Positions 8,977 through 16,513 of a DNA stretch of 64,000 nt are shown one piece after another; positions within the stretch are counted from its first letter, which is position 1; the number at the start of each line of letters is the position of its first letter. The DNA comes from Aliikangiella coralliicola (GTDB lineage: Bacteria; Pseudomonadota; Gammaproteobacteria; Enterobacterales; Kangiellaceae). Location of the stretch: NCBI RefSeq assembly GCF_007004725.1, contig NZ_ML660160.1, positions 372,001 through 436,000 on the forward strand, read 5' to 3'. Under the pieces are notes generated by a model, which had not been told where the DNA came from, did no database searches, and saw nothing but the letters and a program-made list of their open reading frames with translations. The translations under genes were made by a program, and so were the position numbers.

Positions 8977-9627
8977 TTAAGGCTCTTTCTCTAAATAATC
9001 AGCTTTCCAATATTCCTCATCTTCATCAGAATCTTCTACGCCTTCCCATTCATAAACTTTGCGCTCAGGTTTGGGATCTTGATCGCGAAAGATTATCGCG
9101 CTTAGTGCGCCACCGATTGCTCCAAAAAAGTGTGCTTCAAATGATATCTTCGGATCCCATGGCAATATTCCTAACAGTATACCACCGTACATAAAAACGG
9201 CGATAAACATCAGTGCGATAGATACTTTATCTCGCCGAATGATCGAAGCGATAAACAGGAAATAAAAAAATCCGGTAGTTAAGCCGCTTGCGCCGAGGTG
9301 GTAAGAGGGACGGGCAAATAGCCAAACACCTATGCCGGAAATAAGCCAAACCACCAGCAGGGTTTTCCATTTTGAAGCCGGGTAACCATAGGACAGTAGT
9401 CCACCGAGTAACAACATTGGCAAACTATTGGCCATCAAATGATCCCATGAGCCGTGTAGTAGCGGTGCGAATATAATACCGAGTAAGCCTAGAGTTTCCC
9501 GAGGCTGGATAGTCAATAAGTGGAAGTCGAGTGAAAACAATTCTTCGGCTGATTTAATTACCCATAATATTAGGGTGAAATAAAGAGCCGGTTCAAAGTG
9601 TTTTAGCCAGTGTTTTGATTTGTTCAT
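8977..9627 (-). CDS. Rhomboid family intramembrane serine protease
   Basis: The 216-residue inner-membrane protein has about six transmembrane helices. The rhomboid catalytic pair is visible: Ser114 in HLGASGLTTG and His166 in AHFFGAIGG. The helix-2 motif is HxxxN (His63, Asn67 in WDHLMANS), preceded by PLLHGS. Rhomboids cleave substrates inside the membrane. The C-terminal about 30 residues are an acidic cytoplasmic tail (EDSDEDEEYW). The sequence lacks the specific features of rhombosortases, although a GlyGly-CTERM protein occurs at 44405-45181. No neighbouring gene points to a substrate. Confidence 0.92.
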   Translation of the reverse strand: MNKSKHWLKHFEPALYFTLILWVIKSAEELFSLDFHLLTIQPRETLGLLGIIFAPLLHGSWDHLMANSLPMLLLGGLLSYGYPASKWKTLLVVWLISGIGVWLFARPSYHLGASGLTTGFFYFLFIASIIRRDKVSIALMFIAVFMYGGILLGILPWDPKISFEAHFFGAIGGALSAIIFRDQDPKPERKVYEWEGVEDSDEDEEYWKADYLEKEP

Positions 9628-9722
9628 TTAACCAGTATTGGGGCGAAATAGCGAAAATCAAATATCTCAGCGAAAAATATTTATAGCGGTGTTAAATAAC
9701 TAACTAAGTTCAAAATAAAGAT

Positions 9723-9896
9723 TTGGGTGACGTATTAGCTGATAAGGTATTTAAGATTGCTTTTTACTCGGTCAAAAAAGTAACTAACTTTATAAAACAG
9801 CGTAACGAGGAATTACCTTATAAAGCTAAAAGCAAATACTCGAGCTACGATCCAAGAGTTGAAAAAACTACTCGAAAAGAGCCCAAGCATCTTTAA
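9723..9896 (+). CDS. Possible small protein or gene remnant
   Basis: A 57-codon plus-strand frame lies alone between two minus-strand genes. It begins at a TTG with only a weak AAAG upstream and is preceded in frame by a stop at about 9705. The sequence (MGDVLADKVFKIAFYSVKKV at the start, a lysine-rich tail ending KEPKHL) has protein-like composition, an amphipathic helix and basic charge. I do not recognise it. It could be the 3' end of a decayed gene. There is no other gene in 9628-9918. Confidence 0.25.
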   Translation: MGDVLADKVFKIAFYSVKKVTNFIKQRNEELPYKAKSKYSSYDPRVEKTTRKEPKHL

Positions 9897-9918
9897 CTAA
9901 CGTGCAACAAGCAAATAA

Positions 9919-10152
9919 TTATGGGATTTCATGGCCCATGCAAACATAGTATTGTTCAATGCATTCAACTTTATCTTCGTCGCTGCTGGCTTGTGCTAAA
10001 CAAGCTTGTCGCTGGCTATAGCAATGCCAGTTTTGCAAGCCCAGATTGTTTGATGTTACTGCTACGCCATTTACAACAGGTGTTGCCGATAGACTACCTA
10101 AAAAACAACCCATTCCAACAATTGCTAACTTCAATAATTTTTTGGTTTTCAT
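9919..10152 (-). CDS. Small secreted twin-CX6C protein
   Basis: The 77-residue protein has a signal peptide (about 1-23, ending SLSATP) and a mature part of about 54 residues. Its four cysteines form two CX6C units (CYSQRQAC and CIEQYYVC) separated by an acidic linker. Cysteines seven residues apart fall on one face of a helix, so a disulfide-stapled helical hairpin in the periplasm is likely. The GGAG ribosome site lies eight bases before ATG. A terminator-like hairpin sits between 10171 and 10190, immediately before the start, so expression may be attenuated or driven by readthrough. No family is recognised and the function is unknown. Confidence 0.65.
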   Translation of the reverse strand: MKTKKLLKLAIVGMGCFLGSLSATPVVNGVAVTSNNLGLQNWHCYSQRQACLAQASSDEDKVECIEQYYVCMGHEIP

Positions 10153-10170
10153 TTTTATTCTCCACTAATT

Positions 10171-10190
10171 AAAAAAGCCCCTTGTGGGGG
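10171..10190 (-). terminator. Short intrinsic-terminator-like hairpin before small gene
   Basis: On the minus strand CCCC, a four-base loop ACAA and GGGG are followed by C and six T. The stem is only four G-C pairs, so it is weak. It lies downstream of trmJ and 18 bases upstream of the small secreted protein start, so it could end the trmJ transcript or act as an attenuator in the leader of the next gene. Confidence 0.4.
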
Positions 10191-10415
10191 TGGAAAACCT
10201 ACCAAATGGGGCAATGAAACTAGTAGCAGATGAGTGACAATTTATTTTTCTTTTTTTTAATTGAGTGACATTGAAAGCCTAAGCTCTTGAAATAAAAAGC
10301 GATAGGAAAAATTAAAGAGTTATCTCAATTTTTATGTGATGGAAAATAAATCTCATTTAAATATTTTTTATTCTATAAGCTTTTGATATTTTCTTTGTGA
10401 TATTTTTCGGGTTAC

Positions 10416-11168
10416 TTACTGTGTTCCATTTCGACTTAGTGCTTTTATCATACCTCGCAATAAATTGACTTCTTTAGCCGATGGCTCAGCGCGATTGATG
10501 AGTGTTCTCAATTTTTTTAAGGTATCTGATTGTTGCTCGGGGCGAATGTAGTTTCTTTCAATTAATAATTCTTCCAGATGCGAGTAAAAATTATTGAGTT
10601 CTCGCTGGCTGACTAACTTGGGAGGTTCGGATGTCGTGTCTGCTTCAGTTTCGCTAGTTACCATATCTCGGTCTTCACCCATGGATTTAAATAATTCATA
10701 ACATACAATTTGAGCTGCCGCAGAGACGTTTAAAACACTGTAGTCCGAATCACCAGGAATAAAAAGAATCTGTTGGCACAGATTAAGCTCGTGAGAGCTC
10801 ATTCCATCGCGCTCACCACCGAAAACAATGGCCACTTTTTCCGCCGGGTTTTGCTTTACCCACAGAGCTGCTTCTTCCGCTGATTTTTGAGGGCGGGAAA
10901 AACTATGAGTTTGTCGTGCGCTGGTTCCAAATACTTGAGTGCAGTCCTCTATGGCTTGTTCGAGAGAACTTACCACTTTTGCCTGCTCAAGTAACTCGAC
11001 CGCGCCAGCTGCGCGACTTGTTGCTTCAGTATCAGGGAAGCATTTTGGGTTAACCAAAACTAGCTCTTTGATCCCCATGGTTTTCATGGCACGCGCTGCA
11101 GCGCCGATGTTGCCTGGATGAAAGGTATTTAATAATACAATACGTATTTCGGGTAATTTATTTTGCAC
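10416..11168 (-). CDS. trmJ: tRNA (Cm32/Um32) methyltransferase TrmJ
   Basis: This SPOUT-class enzyme 2'-O-methylates position 32 of several tRNAs using S-adenosylmethionine. The N terminus (EIRIVLLNTFHPGNIGAAAR) carries the arginine of motif 1. Motif 2 (VFGGERDGMSSHEL) and motif 3 (YSVLNVSAAAQIV, the knot that binds the cofactor) follow, and the C-terminal tail is the extension typical of TrmJ. I chose the GTG at 11168 because it places IRIVL about seven residues from the start, as in known TrmJ proteins (about 246 residues). An in-frame TTG at 11210 would add 14 residues. Neither start has a good ribosome site. The enzyme acts alone in the cytoplasm. Confidence 0.93.
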   Translation of the reverse strand: MQNKLPEIRIVLLNTFHPGNIGAAARAMKTMGIKELVLVNPKCFPDTEATSRAAGAVELLEQAKVVSSLEQAIEDCTQVFGTSARQTHSFSRPQKSAEEAALWVKQNPAEKVAIVFGGERDGMSSHELNLCQQILFIPGDSDYSVLNVSAAAQIVCYELFKSMGEDRDMVTSETEADTTSEPPKLVSQRELNNFYSHLEELLIERNYIRPEQQSDTLKKLRTLINRAEPSAKEVNLLRGMIKALSRNGTQ

Positions 11169-11323
11169 GTTTTTATCGAATTGTTTGTCAGAACACTGTG
11201 ATCTTAACAAAGCTCGTACTATTGTAAAGTAGGGAGCCTCGCTAAAACTATCGACAATTGTTGAATGAACCCTGAATGGAGAGTAGAGTGAGGGAATCTC
11301 AGTTTACATAGGCGGAAATCACG

Positions 11324-11605
11324 ATGAAAGCTGTTTGGAATGGTCAGATAATAGCCGAAAGTAACGATACAGTGGTGGTCGAAAATAATCACTACTTCCC
11401 CGCATCTGCACTTAACAATGAGTTTTTCAAGGCTAGCGATACTCACACTCACTGTCCGTGGAAAGGAGATGCTAGCTACTATTCGCTAGTTGTCGACGGA
11501 AAAGAAAACCAGGATGCTGCATGGTATTATCCGGACCCTAAGGATGCCGCTAAAAATATTAAGGATAGAGTTGCATTTTGGAAAGGGGTCGATGTTGTTG
11601 AATAG
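11324..11605 (+). CDS. DUF427 domain protein
   Basis: The 93-residue protein matches the DUF427 fold family throughout: MKAVWNGQIIAESNDT at the start, HYFPASALN, the HCPWKGDASYY core with a conserved histidine/cysteine, and AAWYYPDPKDAA followed by DRVAFWKGV. Its length is normal for a single-domain member. The cytoplasmic protein is of unknown biochemical role. It stands alone, with its own short leader and GGCGGAAAT upstream of ATG, divergent from trmJ and convergent with the broken cbiZ. Confidence 0.88.
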   Translation: MKAVWNGQIIAESNDTVVVENNHYFPASALNNEFFKASDTHTHCPWKGDASYYSLVVDGKENQDAAWYYPDPKDAAKNIKDRVAFWKGVDVVE

Positions 11606-11740
11606 CAACAAAGCTAACAAAAAAATTAGTTTCAGGGCATCTTACCTGAGTATTTTTCCTTGGGTAAGAACAGAAATCACTCTAGTTTGAATATCGGCTA
11701 GTACACTAGAATAATTTTAACCTCCGGAGTGAGTCAAGGT

Positions 11741-12451
11741 TTAGATATCGTCGGAGTGGCTTATGATATTATTTTCTTTTTGTCCTGGTATTTTACGTCT
11801 TAGAATTGAATCGGTTATCGATTGTATCGTCAATTTACCAATTATCTCGCCAAATAAAACATGCTTACCGCAATAATGTACTTCTGGGCCGGTTGGAGAT
11901 GAAATAATGGCAATTGCGTCGGTGCCTGTTCCGGTAGCGAGGTTTTGAGAAACTGGGCTGATAATTTGCAATGATTGCAATGCGGCGGCTTTAGCTTCCG
12001 TTGCTATCATCATGGCTTCTACCATGGCCGCTTGACTTAGCTTGGCAGAAGTAAATAGGTTTAGGTTAATCGTTCCTGGTAGTAACTTGTGGGCAAAAAT
12101 ATTTTGAGCTTCAGCGACATCTCCGGCGCGTCTGCTATTAGAAAGCCCCACGGTAACCGCGACACCAATTTCAACACCTTAACATACTTGTCGCTCAACT
12201 CTAAGTGAATTCATTGAGGCGGCTGTCATCATTCCAACTGACAGGCCGTGCCAATTTTGGCGATTGCAATATTGCTGAATGCTTTGTTGCGGTGTTAGAT
12301 CAGGCGTTGAATTTGAGCTAACTTTTAAGTTGACCACCCGATTAGCATATTGAAGTCCGCCATTGAGTACAGCAGAGCTTAAAACATATTGTGGAGTTTC
12401 AAATTCAAGCAGAGAGTGATATTGGGTTTTATTGATTGTTATTAAAGACAT
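11741..12451 (-). pseudogene. cbiZ: Adenosylcobinamide amidohydrolase CbiZ, in-frame stop
   Basis: CbiZ removes the aminopropanol side chain of cobinamide for salvage to cobamide. The first part (12451 to 12182) shows the family start with LSSAVLNGGLQ and GLSVGMMTAASM. A TAA at 12179-12181 interrupts it, and the same reading frame continues directly with GVEIGVAVTVGLSNSRRAGD and, later, GTGTDAIAII. The frame is unchanged, so the lesion is a single nonsense codon (for example CAA to TAA) in an otherwise complete gene of about 236 codons. A C-terminal fragment could restart inside, but the domain would be split. Other cobamide genes are absent here apart from an orphan cobalamin riboswitch near 42280. 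Confidence 0.8.
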
Positions 12452-12770
12452 TATAGTGGTTAAGCAAGCGCAAGCGTTTATGCGATCAGCTTAACATAAT
12501 TGAATAAGCTCCCAAAGAGGTCACTTTCTTTTCAGTTGAATTGTTTTGAAATGGAGGGTAGATTGAGTCGACTCGGGTTTATAACTTTTCACGGATTCTT
12601 TTATGAACGCAAATAGCTATGAAAGCAAGTAGCTATGAAAGCAAGTTGGCATGGTTTTTACGCTGTTGAGTAGCTACGCTTAAGGGAATAATGTGATTCA
12701 TTTTGAACAAAATAGTGAACCTTTAATATCATTTTGTGAAATAATAGCAGTTTGAAATATTGGGAATATA
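12452..12770. repeat. Intergenic region with a short tandem repeat
   Basis: A 16-bp unit occurs twice at 12610-12625 and 12626-12641 (CAAATAGCTATGAAAG, then CAAGTAGCTATGAAAG). The rest is the divergent leader region of cbiZ and the small lipoprotein gene. No gene is seen. Confidence 0.5.
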
Positions 12771-13070
12771 ATGATGAAAACGTTGAAGTTAGTGGGATTA
12801 TTTTCTTTGGTCGGGGTTATTGGTGGCTGTCATTCTGTTTCTCAGCTCAATCAAATGAGAACCAGTGAAACGCCGGCTTATTCTTGTCCACAGATTTACG
12901 CTGCATTTAAGGCCTATGATGCCGACCGCCAGTCTGCAACCGCGATTGCAGAGCTTTCCGGCATGGTTAATGTCAATTCGGCGGAGGCGGGGACAGGCAA
13001 TTACTACCAACGCGCAAAAATGGCAGCCAATATTGCACTAATCGCACAAGGCTGTGAGCCGCTCTCCTGA
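12771..13070 (+). CDS. Small lipoprotein
   Basis: The 99-residue protein starts with a lipoprotein signal ending in the lipobox VIGGC (Cys20), so it should be acylated and anchored in a membrane. The mature part contains two more cysteines (YSCPQIY and QGCEPLS) near its ends, which could form a disulfide, and a helical centre. GGGA lies seven bases before the first ATG; a second ATG follows immediately. I do not recognise the family. It is flanked by convergent and divergent genes, so it is probably transcribed alone. Confidence 0.7.
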   Translation: MMKTLKLVGLFSLVGVIGGCHSVSQLNQMRTSETPAYSCPQIYAAFKAYDADRQSATAIAELSGMVNVNSAEAGTGNYYQRAKMAANIALIAQGCEPLS

Positions 13071-13136
13071 TAATCATTTCAGTAGACGATTGATGCGAAG
13101 AGCGTATTTCACCGGCTGGCGATAGCGACTGCGGAT

Positions 13137-13640
13137 TTAATCGCTTGCCGGGTGATGGTCAAAACTCAATACACGCTTCAATTTCCATTGCCCATCTTTT
13201 AAGAGCCATAGATGGGTAAATTTAGCAATGCCTGTTTTATACAAAGTCTTTTCAGGTTCTTTAATATAAAACTCGTGCACGCCGTTCTGAATTGCGCCAT
13301 ATAAAACGCCATTATTCTTGAGTGGGAATATTTTCATACTTCCTGGAACCAGTTTACGGATTGGCTTTTTATCTTGATTTGAACAGATATTATCTTTAAC
13401 CGCTTTAAGGAATTCCGCTCTGTTCTGATGGCCCGCTATGTCGTGATAAAACTCTAAGTCCTCGGCGATAAATGGTTCAAATTTTTCTATACGACATAAG
13501 TTAAATCCATCTTCGAAAAGCAGGGCATCTAACTTGCGCATTTGTGAGTCTAATTTTGCCTCATCGTTACTTTGTGCAAATATTTGAGAAGTAAAGAGTG
13601 AGATGATAATCAGGAAGGTAATTTTAAAGTGTCGTTTCAT
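13137..13640 (-). CDS. Secreted NTF2-like (DUF4440) protein
   Basis: The 167-residue product has a signal peptide (about 1-22, ending SQIFA) and one NTF2-like domain of the DUF4440/SnoaL type. The typical elements are a first helix LDALLFEDGFN, the strand EPFIAEDLEFYHD with the following loop, and the final strands FTHLWLLKDGQWKLKRVLSFDH. Such cone-shaped folds are used as enzymes, binding proteins or immunity factors, and sequence alone does not decide. The histidine-rich tail (DHHPASD) is common in this family. The protein is periplasmic or secreted. It is monocistronic. Confidence 0.82.
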   Translation of the reverse strand: MKRHFKITFLIIISLFTSQIFAQSNDEAKLDSQMRKLDALLFEDGFNLCRIEKFEPFIAEDLEFYHDIAGHQNRAEFLKAVKDNICSNQDKKPIRKLVPGSMKIFPLKNNGVLYGAIQNGVHEFYIKEPEKTLYKTGIAKFTHLWLLKDGQWKLKRVLSFDHHPASD

Positions 13641-13891
13641 TTTATTAGCCTTTGTTTATTTCGCTGTTCTTATTGGACAGCTCGGTAAGAGACTAAATTG
13701 TTTGGCAAAATCTGTGCCAGTTGAGTTTTACCGGTTTGTAACGGTTATGTGATGGTATTCATAAAATGGTTGGCAAATCAGACCAAACTCTGGCGAGTTT
13801 CTTAATAAAAGATAAAGAAACTCAATTTAAAGTCTCAGGTTGTTCGAGCAGCAACTCAATTGACTATCAAATAAGCAAAATTTATGCGGCT

Positions 13892-15082
13892 TTAATGAAC
13901 ATTGTGCTTACGGTGTTTTTTTAACAAACTTTGGTAGTCTTTATCCGAATTGGGAAATAGTTTTCGCATTTCTTGCCACAGGATTATTGCAGATTGCCTG
14001 TCTCCCATTTTAACAAAACGATCGGCATATCCACCCATAAAATATTCTTTAAATCTGGTTTTACTCAGTTGCCAGTAGGGAATGGCTAAGTCCAGTCGAT
14101 TCATGCTGGTATATTTATGGGCCATGCTGGTGAAAGCATCTTGAATAAATTCGTTTTTAGATACTGTGCCGTATTTCAAATCTCTATTTTTTAAATATTG
14201 CTTTAGTTCAGCAATATCAAAATTCTTTGTTTTTAAGTCTGCCCGAGCCGGAAGTCGGTAGTCACTAAAATGTTTTCTCAGTCCATGGTTCAACCCAACG
14301 GTAAACACTGACATATGGCTGTCCATCGGCATAGAATGATATTCAAAAGAAAGAACATTTTTATCAAGTTTTGATGCCGCTTCTTTTAGCATCAGCTTAT
14401 CTATCGGGTTCTCATCACCGTCGATAATATGCAATCGAGCGGACAGTGGTTTTAGATTTGCATATCGGTTTTGTACCTTTTCGATAAAAGCCAAGCTAGG
14501 ATAAATTGGAGATAGCGAGAGAAATAAATTGAAACTCTTACTATCTACCGGAAGGGCACCGCTGACAAATGCACCGGCATAGGAGTGGCCGACTAAAACT
14601 CGATTTGGCAAAGTTCTAAATTTGCCATCGATGAACGCAGGCACTTCTCGATTAACAAAAGCCTCAAATGGTTCTGATTCAACAATCACATCCTTGTACC
14701 ATTCATTGCTTTGAATGCCGACCACAATTGTTTCAGGAATACCTGCCGTGGCTTCTATCCTGGTAATAAGTGCGACAGCCTCCTGATAAATGTTGCCGCT
14801 GAAAAACGAATTGGCATCCAATACATAAACAACAGGATAGCTTTTTTTACTTTTATCGTAGTTCTTTGGTAGTCGGACAAATAGAGTTCTCTCTTGTTCG
14901 AGAGCTTTAGAGGAAATTTGATATTTCGTTCCAAGTTCAACAGTCAACGGTGGAATAGCACTTTCAGCCCGTGATAGTTGAGTAAACAAAACCGAGAGAA
15001 AAATGACAGAAGTGGCAACGTATTTGCAAATTGTCGCGTTTTTTAATTTTATCATTGTGAATTTCATAATTTCGAGTTTCAT
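13892..15082 (-). CDS. Secreted alpha/beta-hydrolase esterase with C-terminal TPR-like tail
   Basis: This is a putative esterase of the D/IroE family (PF00756 type) with an N-terminal export signal ending LSRAES. VVYVLDANSFF and IVVGIQSNEWYKDV are family hallmarks; the nucleophile is the Ser of LVGHSYAGAFV; an acid (IDGDENP) and a late His (MDSHMSVF) complete the triad. About 100 C-terminal residues (DLAIPYWQLSKTRF...) look like a short helical-repeat tail. I chose ATG 15082, which has AGG seven bases upstream; a TTG lies six bases earlier. It follows the metallo-beta-lactamase-fold gene by 20 bases, so the two hydrolases form an operon. The substrate is unknown; siderophore, peptide or lipid esters are possible. 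Confidence 0.85.
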   Translation of the reverse strand: MKLEIMKFTMIKLKNATICKYVATSVIFLSVLFTQLSRAESAIPPLTVELGTKYQISSKALEQERTLFVRLPKNYDKSKKSYPVVYVLDANSFFSGNIYQEAVALITRIEATAGIPETIVVGIQSNEWYKDVIVESEPFEAFVNREVPAFIDGKFRTLPNRVLVGHSYAGAFVSGALPVDSKSFNLFLSLSPIYPSLAFIEKVQNRYANLKPLSARLHIIDGDENPIDKLMLKEAASKLDKNVLSFEYHSMPMDSHMSVFTVGLNHGLRKHFSDYRLPARADLKTKNFDIAELKQYLKNRDLKYGTVSKNEFIQDAFTSMAHKYTSMNRLDLAIPYWQLSKTRFKEYFMGGYADRFVKMGDRQSAIILWQEMRKLFPNSDKDYQSLLKKHRKHNVH

Positions 15083-15102
15083 AATCAAACCTGACGCTCT
15101 AT

Positions 15103-16281
15103 TTATCCGTTATTAATCCTGGTAGCCGAAAATTCTACTTTCCCGTTCAATCGAAAAGTTAGCTGAGTGGGCTTGTCATTCGAATCAAATTCAAAATCGA
15201 TTCTTTCTTGCTCATTCCAGCCGGCAAAGTCGAAATGCTTTTTTGAACGGGCCAATAACATTGCAGTAAAGGTCTTGTCTTTAAAGGCGTGAAGTTCATC
15301 TTGGTGGATAAATATTTCAACCTGACTACCATCCTTTAGTCGATAAATTCCTGTGTAGGGAGTAAGCTGAGAACGGGACAAACTAATGGCAGATTTCTCG
15401 TCGGCAAACATTGTATGGCTCACTCTTGCAACAAAACGCTCTTTGGTTAGCCAGTCCGGGTGTTTTCCACCGTGAAACCATAGAATCAATGCTTTAATCT
15501 TGGCTGTATTGGCGATTTGCTCAGGAGTGTGACCTTTTGCGGAAGAGGTCAAAATGTACTCAAACCATTGCTGCACTTTTTGATCATATTGAATCACGTG
15601 GTTTTTATCAGCCAAAGCAATATGACCTGGCACTACAACTGTTTTTTCATCAGACAGTGATAGTACCAGATCAATAACATCACGATGACTACGCATACCT
15701 CGTACACCGATGTTTGGCCCCCAATTAGTCGCATGGTTGTCGCCGGTGAAAACGATATTACTGTTTTTAACTTGCACGATGACGTCATTCCAGGTGTGAG
15801 ACTTCACATGGTAGAGATTAAAGATTTCGTTATTGAATTTGAGCGTCATTTGATCACGAAACTGGATTTCTCTTTTAACACCTTCATATCGCGTGTTAGA
15901 GCCTGAGAGGTATTTCAAAAAATTGGGGTAAATGACGGTTGCGCCAATTTTAACCAGTTCTTCATTACCTCCGCGATGATCACGATGTTGATGGGTATTA
16001 ATAACATACTTGATAGGCTTGTCAGAGATAGTTCGAATCGCTTTGATTAACTTTTTACCAGTTTTGATATTCATCGCATCAATCAATAAAATACCATCTT
16101 TACCAACACTCATGCCCACATTGGCGCCGAGTCCATTGCCACCATGCAGTACCCAGAAATGCTCATTGATTTGATTAAAAGTAATTTCAGGTGGCTTTTT
16201 TTCTTTGGCGAAAAGGTTGAGGTTGATCGCCAGTGAGATGAGTAATCCGATGTGAAATAGTAATTTTAGTTTTTGAGTCAT
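15103..16281 (-). CDS. Secreted metallo-beta-lactamase-fold hydrolase
   Basis: The 392-residue protein has a signal peptide (ending NLFAKE) and a metallo-beta-lactamase fold. The metal motif is His97-x-His99-x-Asp101-His102 in NTHQHRDHRGG, with further ligands in FTGDNHATN and VVPGHIAL. The C-terminal about 100 residues (YTGIYRLKDGSQVEIFIHQD) form a beta domain often seen in beta-lactamase-related secreted proteins. The neighbour downstream is a secreted esterase, and the spacing implies co-transcription. A specific substrate, including beta-lactams, cannot be claimed. A CAGGA site lies eight bases before ATG. The divergent neighbour is a CadC-like regulator, which may control this operon. 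Confidence 0.87.
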   Translation of the reverse strand: MTQKLKLLFHIGLLISLAINLNLFAKEKKPPEITFNQINEHFWVLHGGNGLGANVGMSVGKDGILLIDAMNIKTGKKLIKAIRTISDKPIKYVINTHQHRDHRGGNEELVKIGATVIYPNFLKYLSGSNTRYEGVKREIQFRDQMTLKFNNEIFNLYHVKSHTWNDVIVQVKNSNIVFTGDNHATNWGPNIGVRGMRSHRDVIDLVLSLSDEKTVVVPGHIALADKNHVIQYDQKVQQWFEYILTSSAKGHTPEQIANTAKIKALILWFHGGKHPDWLTKERFVARVSHTMFADEKSAISLSRSQLTPYTGIYRLKDGSQVEIFIHQDELHAFKDKTFTAMLLARSKKHFDFAGWNEQERIDFEFDSNDKPTQLTFRLNGKVEFSATRINNG

Positions 16282-16513
16282 TCTTTAGTCCTGTGCTGGA
16301 GTTGATAACGGCTATTGTCTATCAATCAATCATCTCAACAAGGTCTTACGGCTGAGAAAAAGCTGATGAATTGCTGATGGCTTGATTTTACTGCGCTTGC
16401 GGCTAATAATCGGCGTGGATAGAGTGCTTGTTATCGGTATAATTTGCTGGCTTTCGAGGTTCTCGACCCCTTGGTTTTTTTATCATTACCTAAATCTGTG
16501 GTTTATTTGTTCT

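Noticed and set aside
8977-9627. Rhomboid protease as rhombosortase for the GlyGly-CTERM protein
   Set aside because: The active-site surroundings (HLGASGLTTG) and the acidic C-terminal tail fit ordinary rhomboids; there is no nearby target, so the link would be speculation.
16382-16513. 44-codon N-terminal extension of the CadC-like regulator
   Set aside because: The extension precedes the DNA-binding domain with an aromatic, non-domain sequence; the ATG at 16514 fits the family start.
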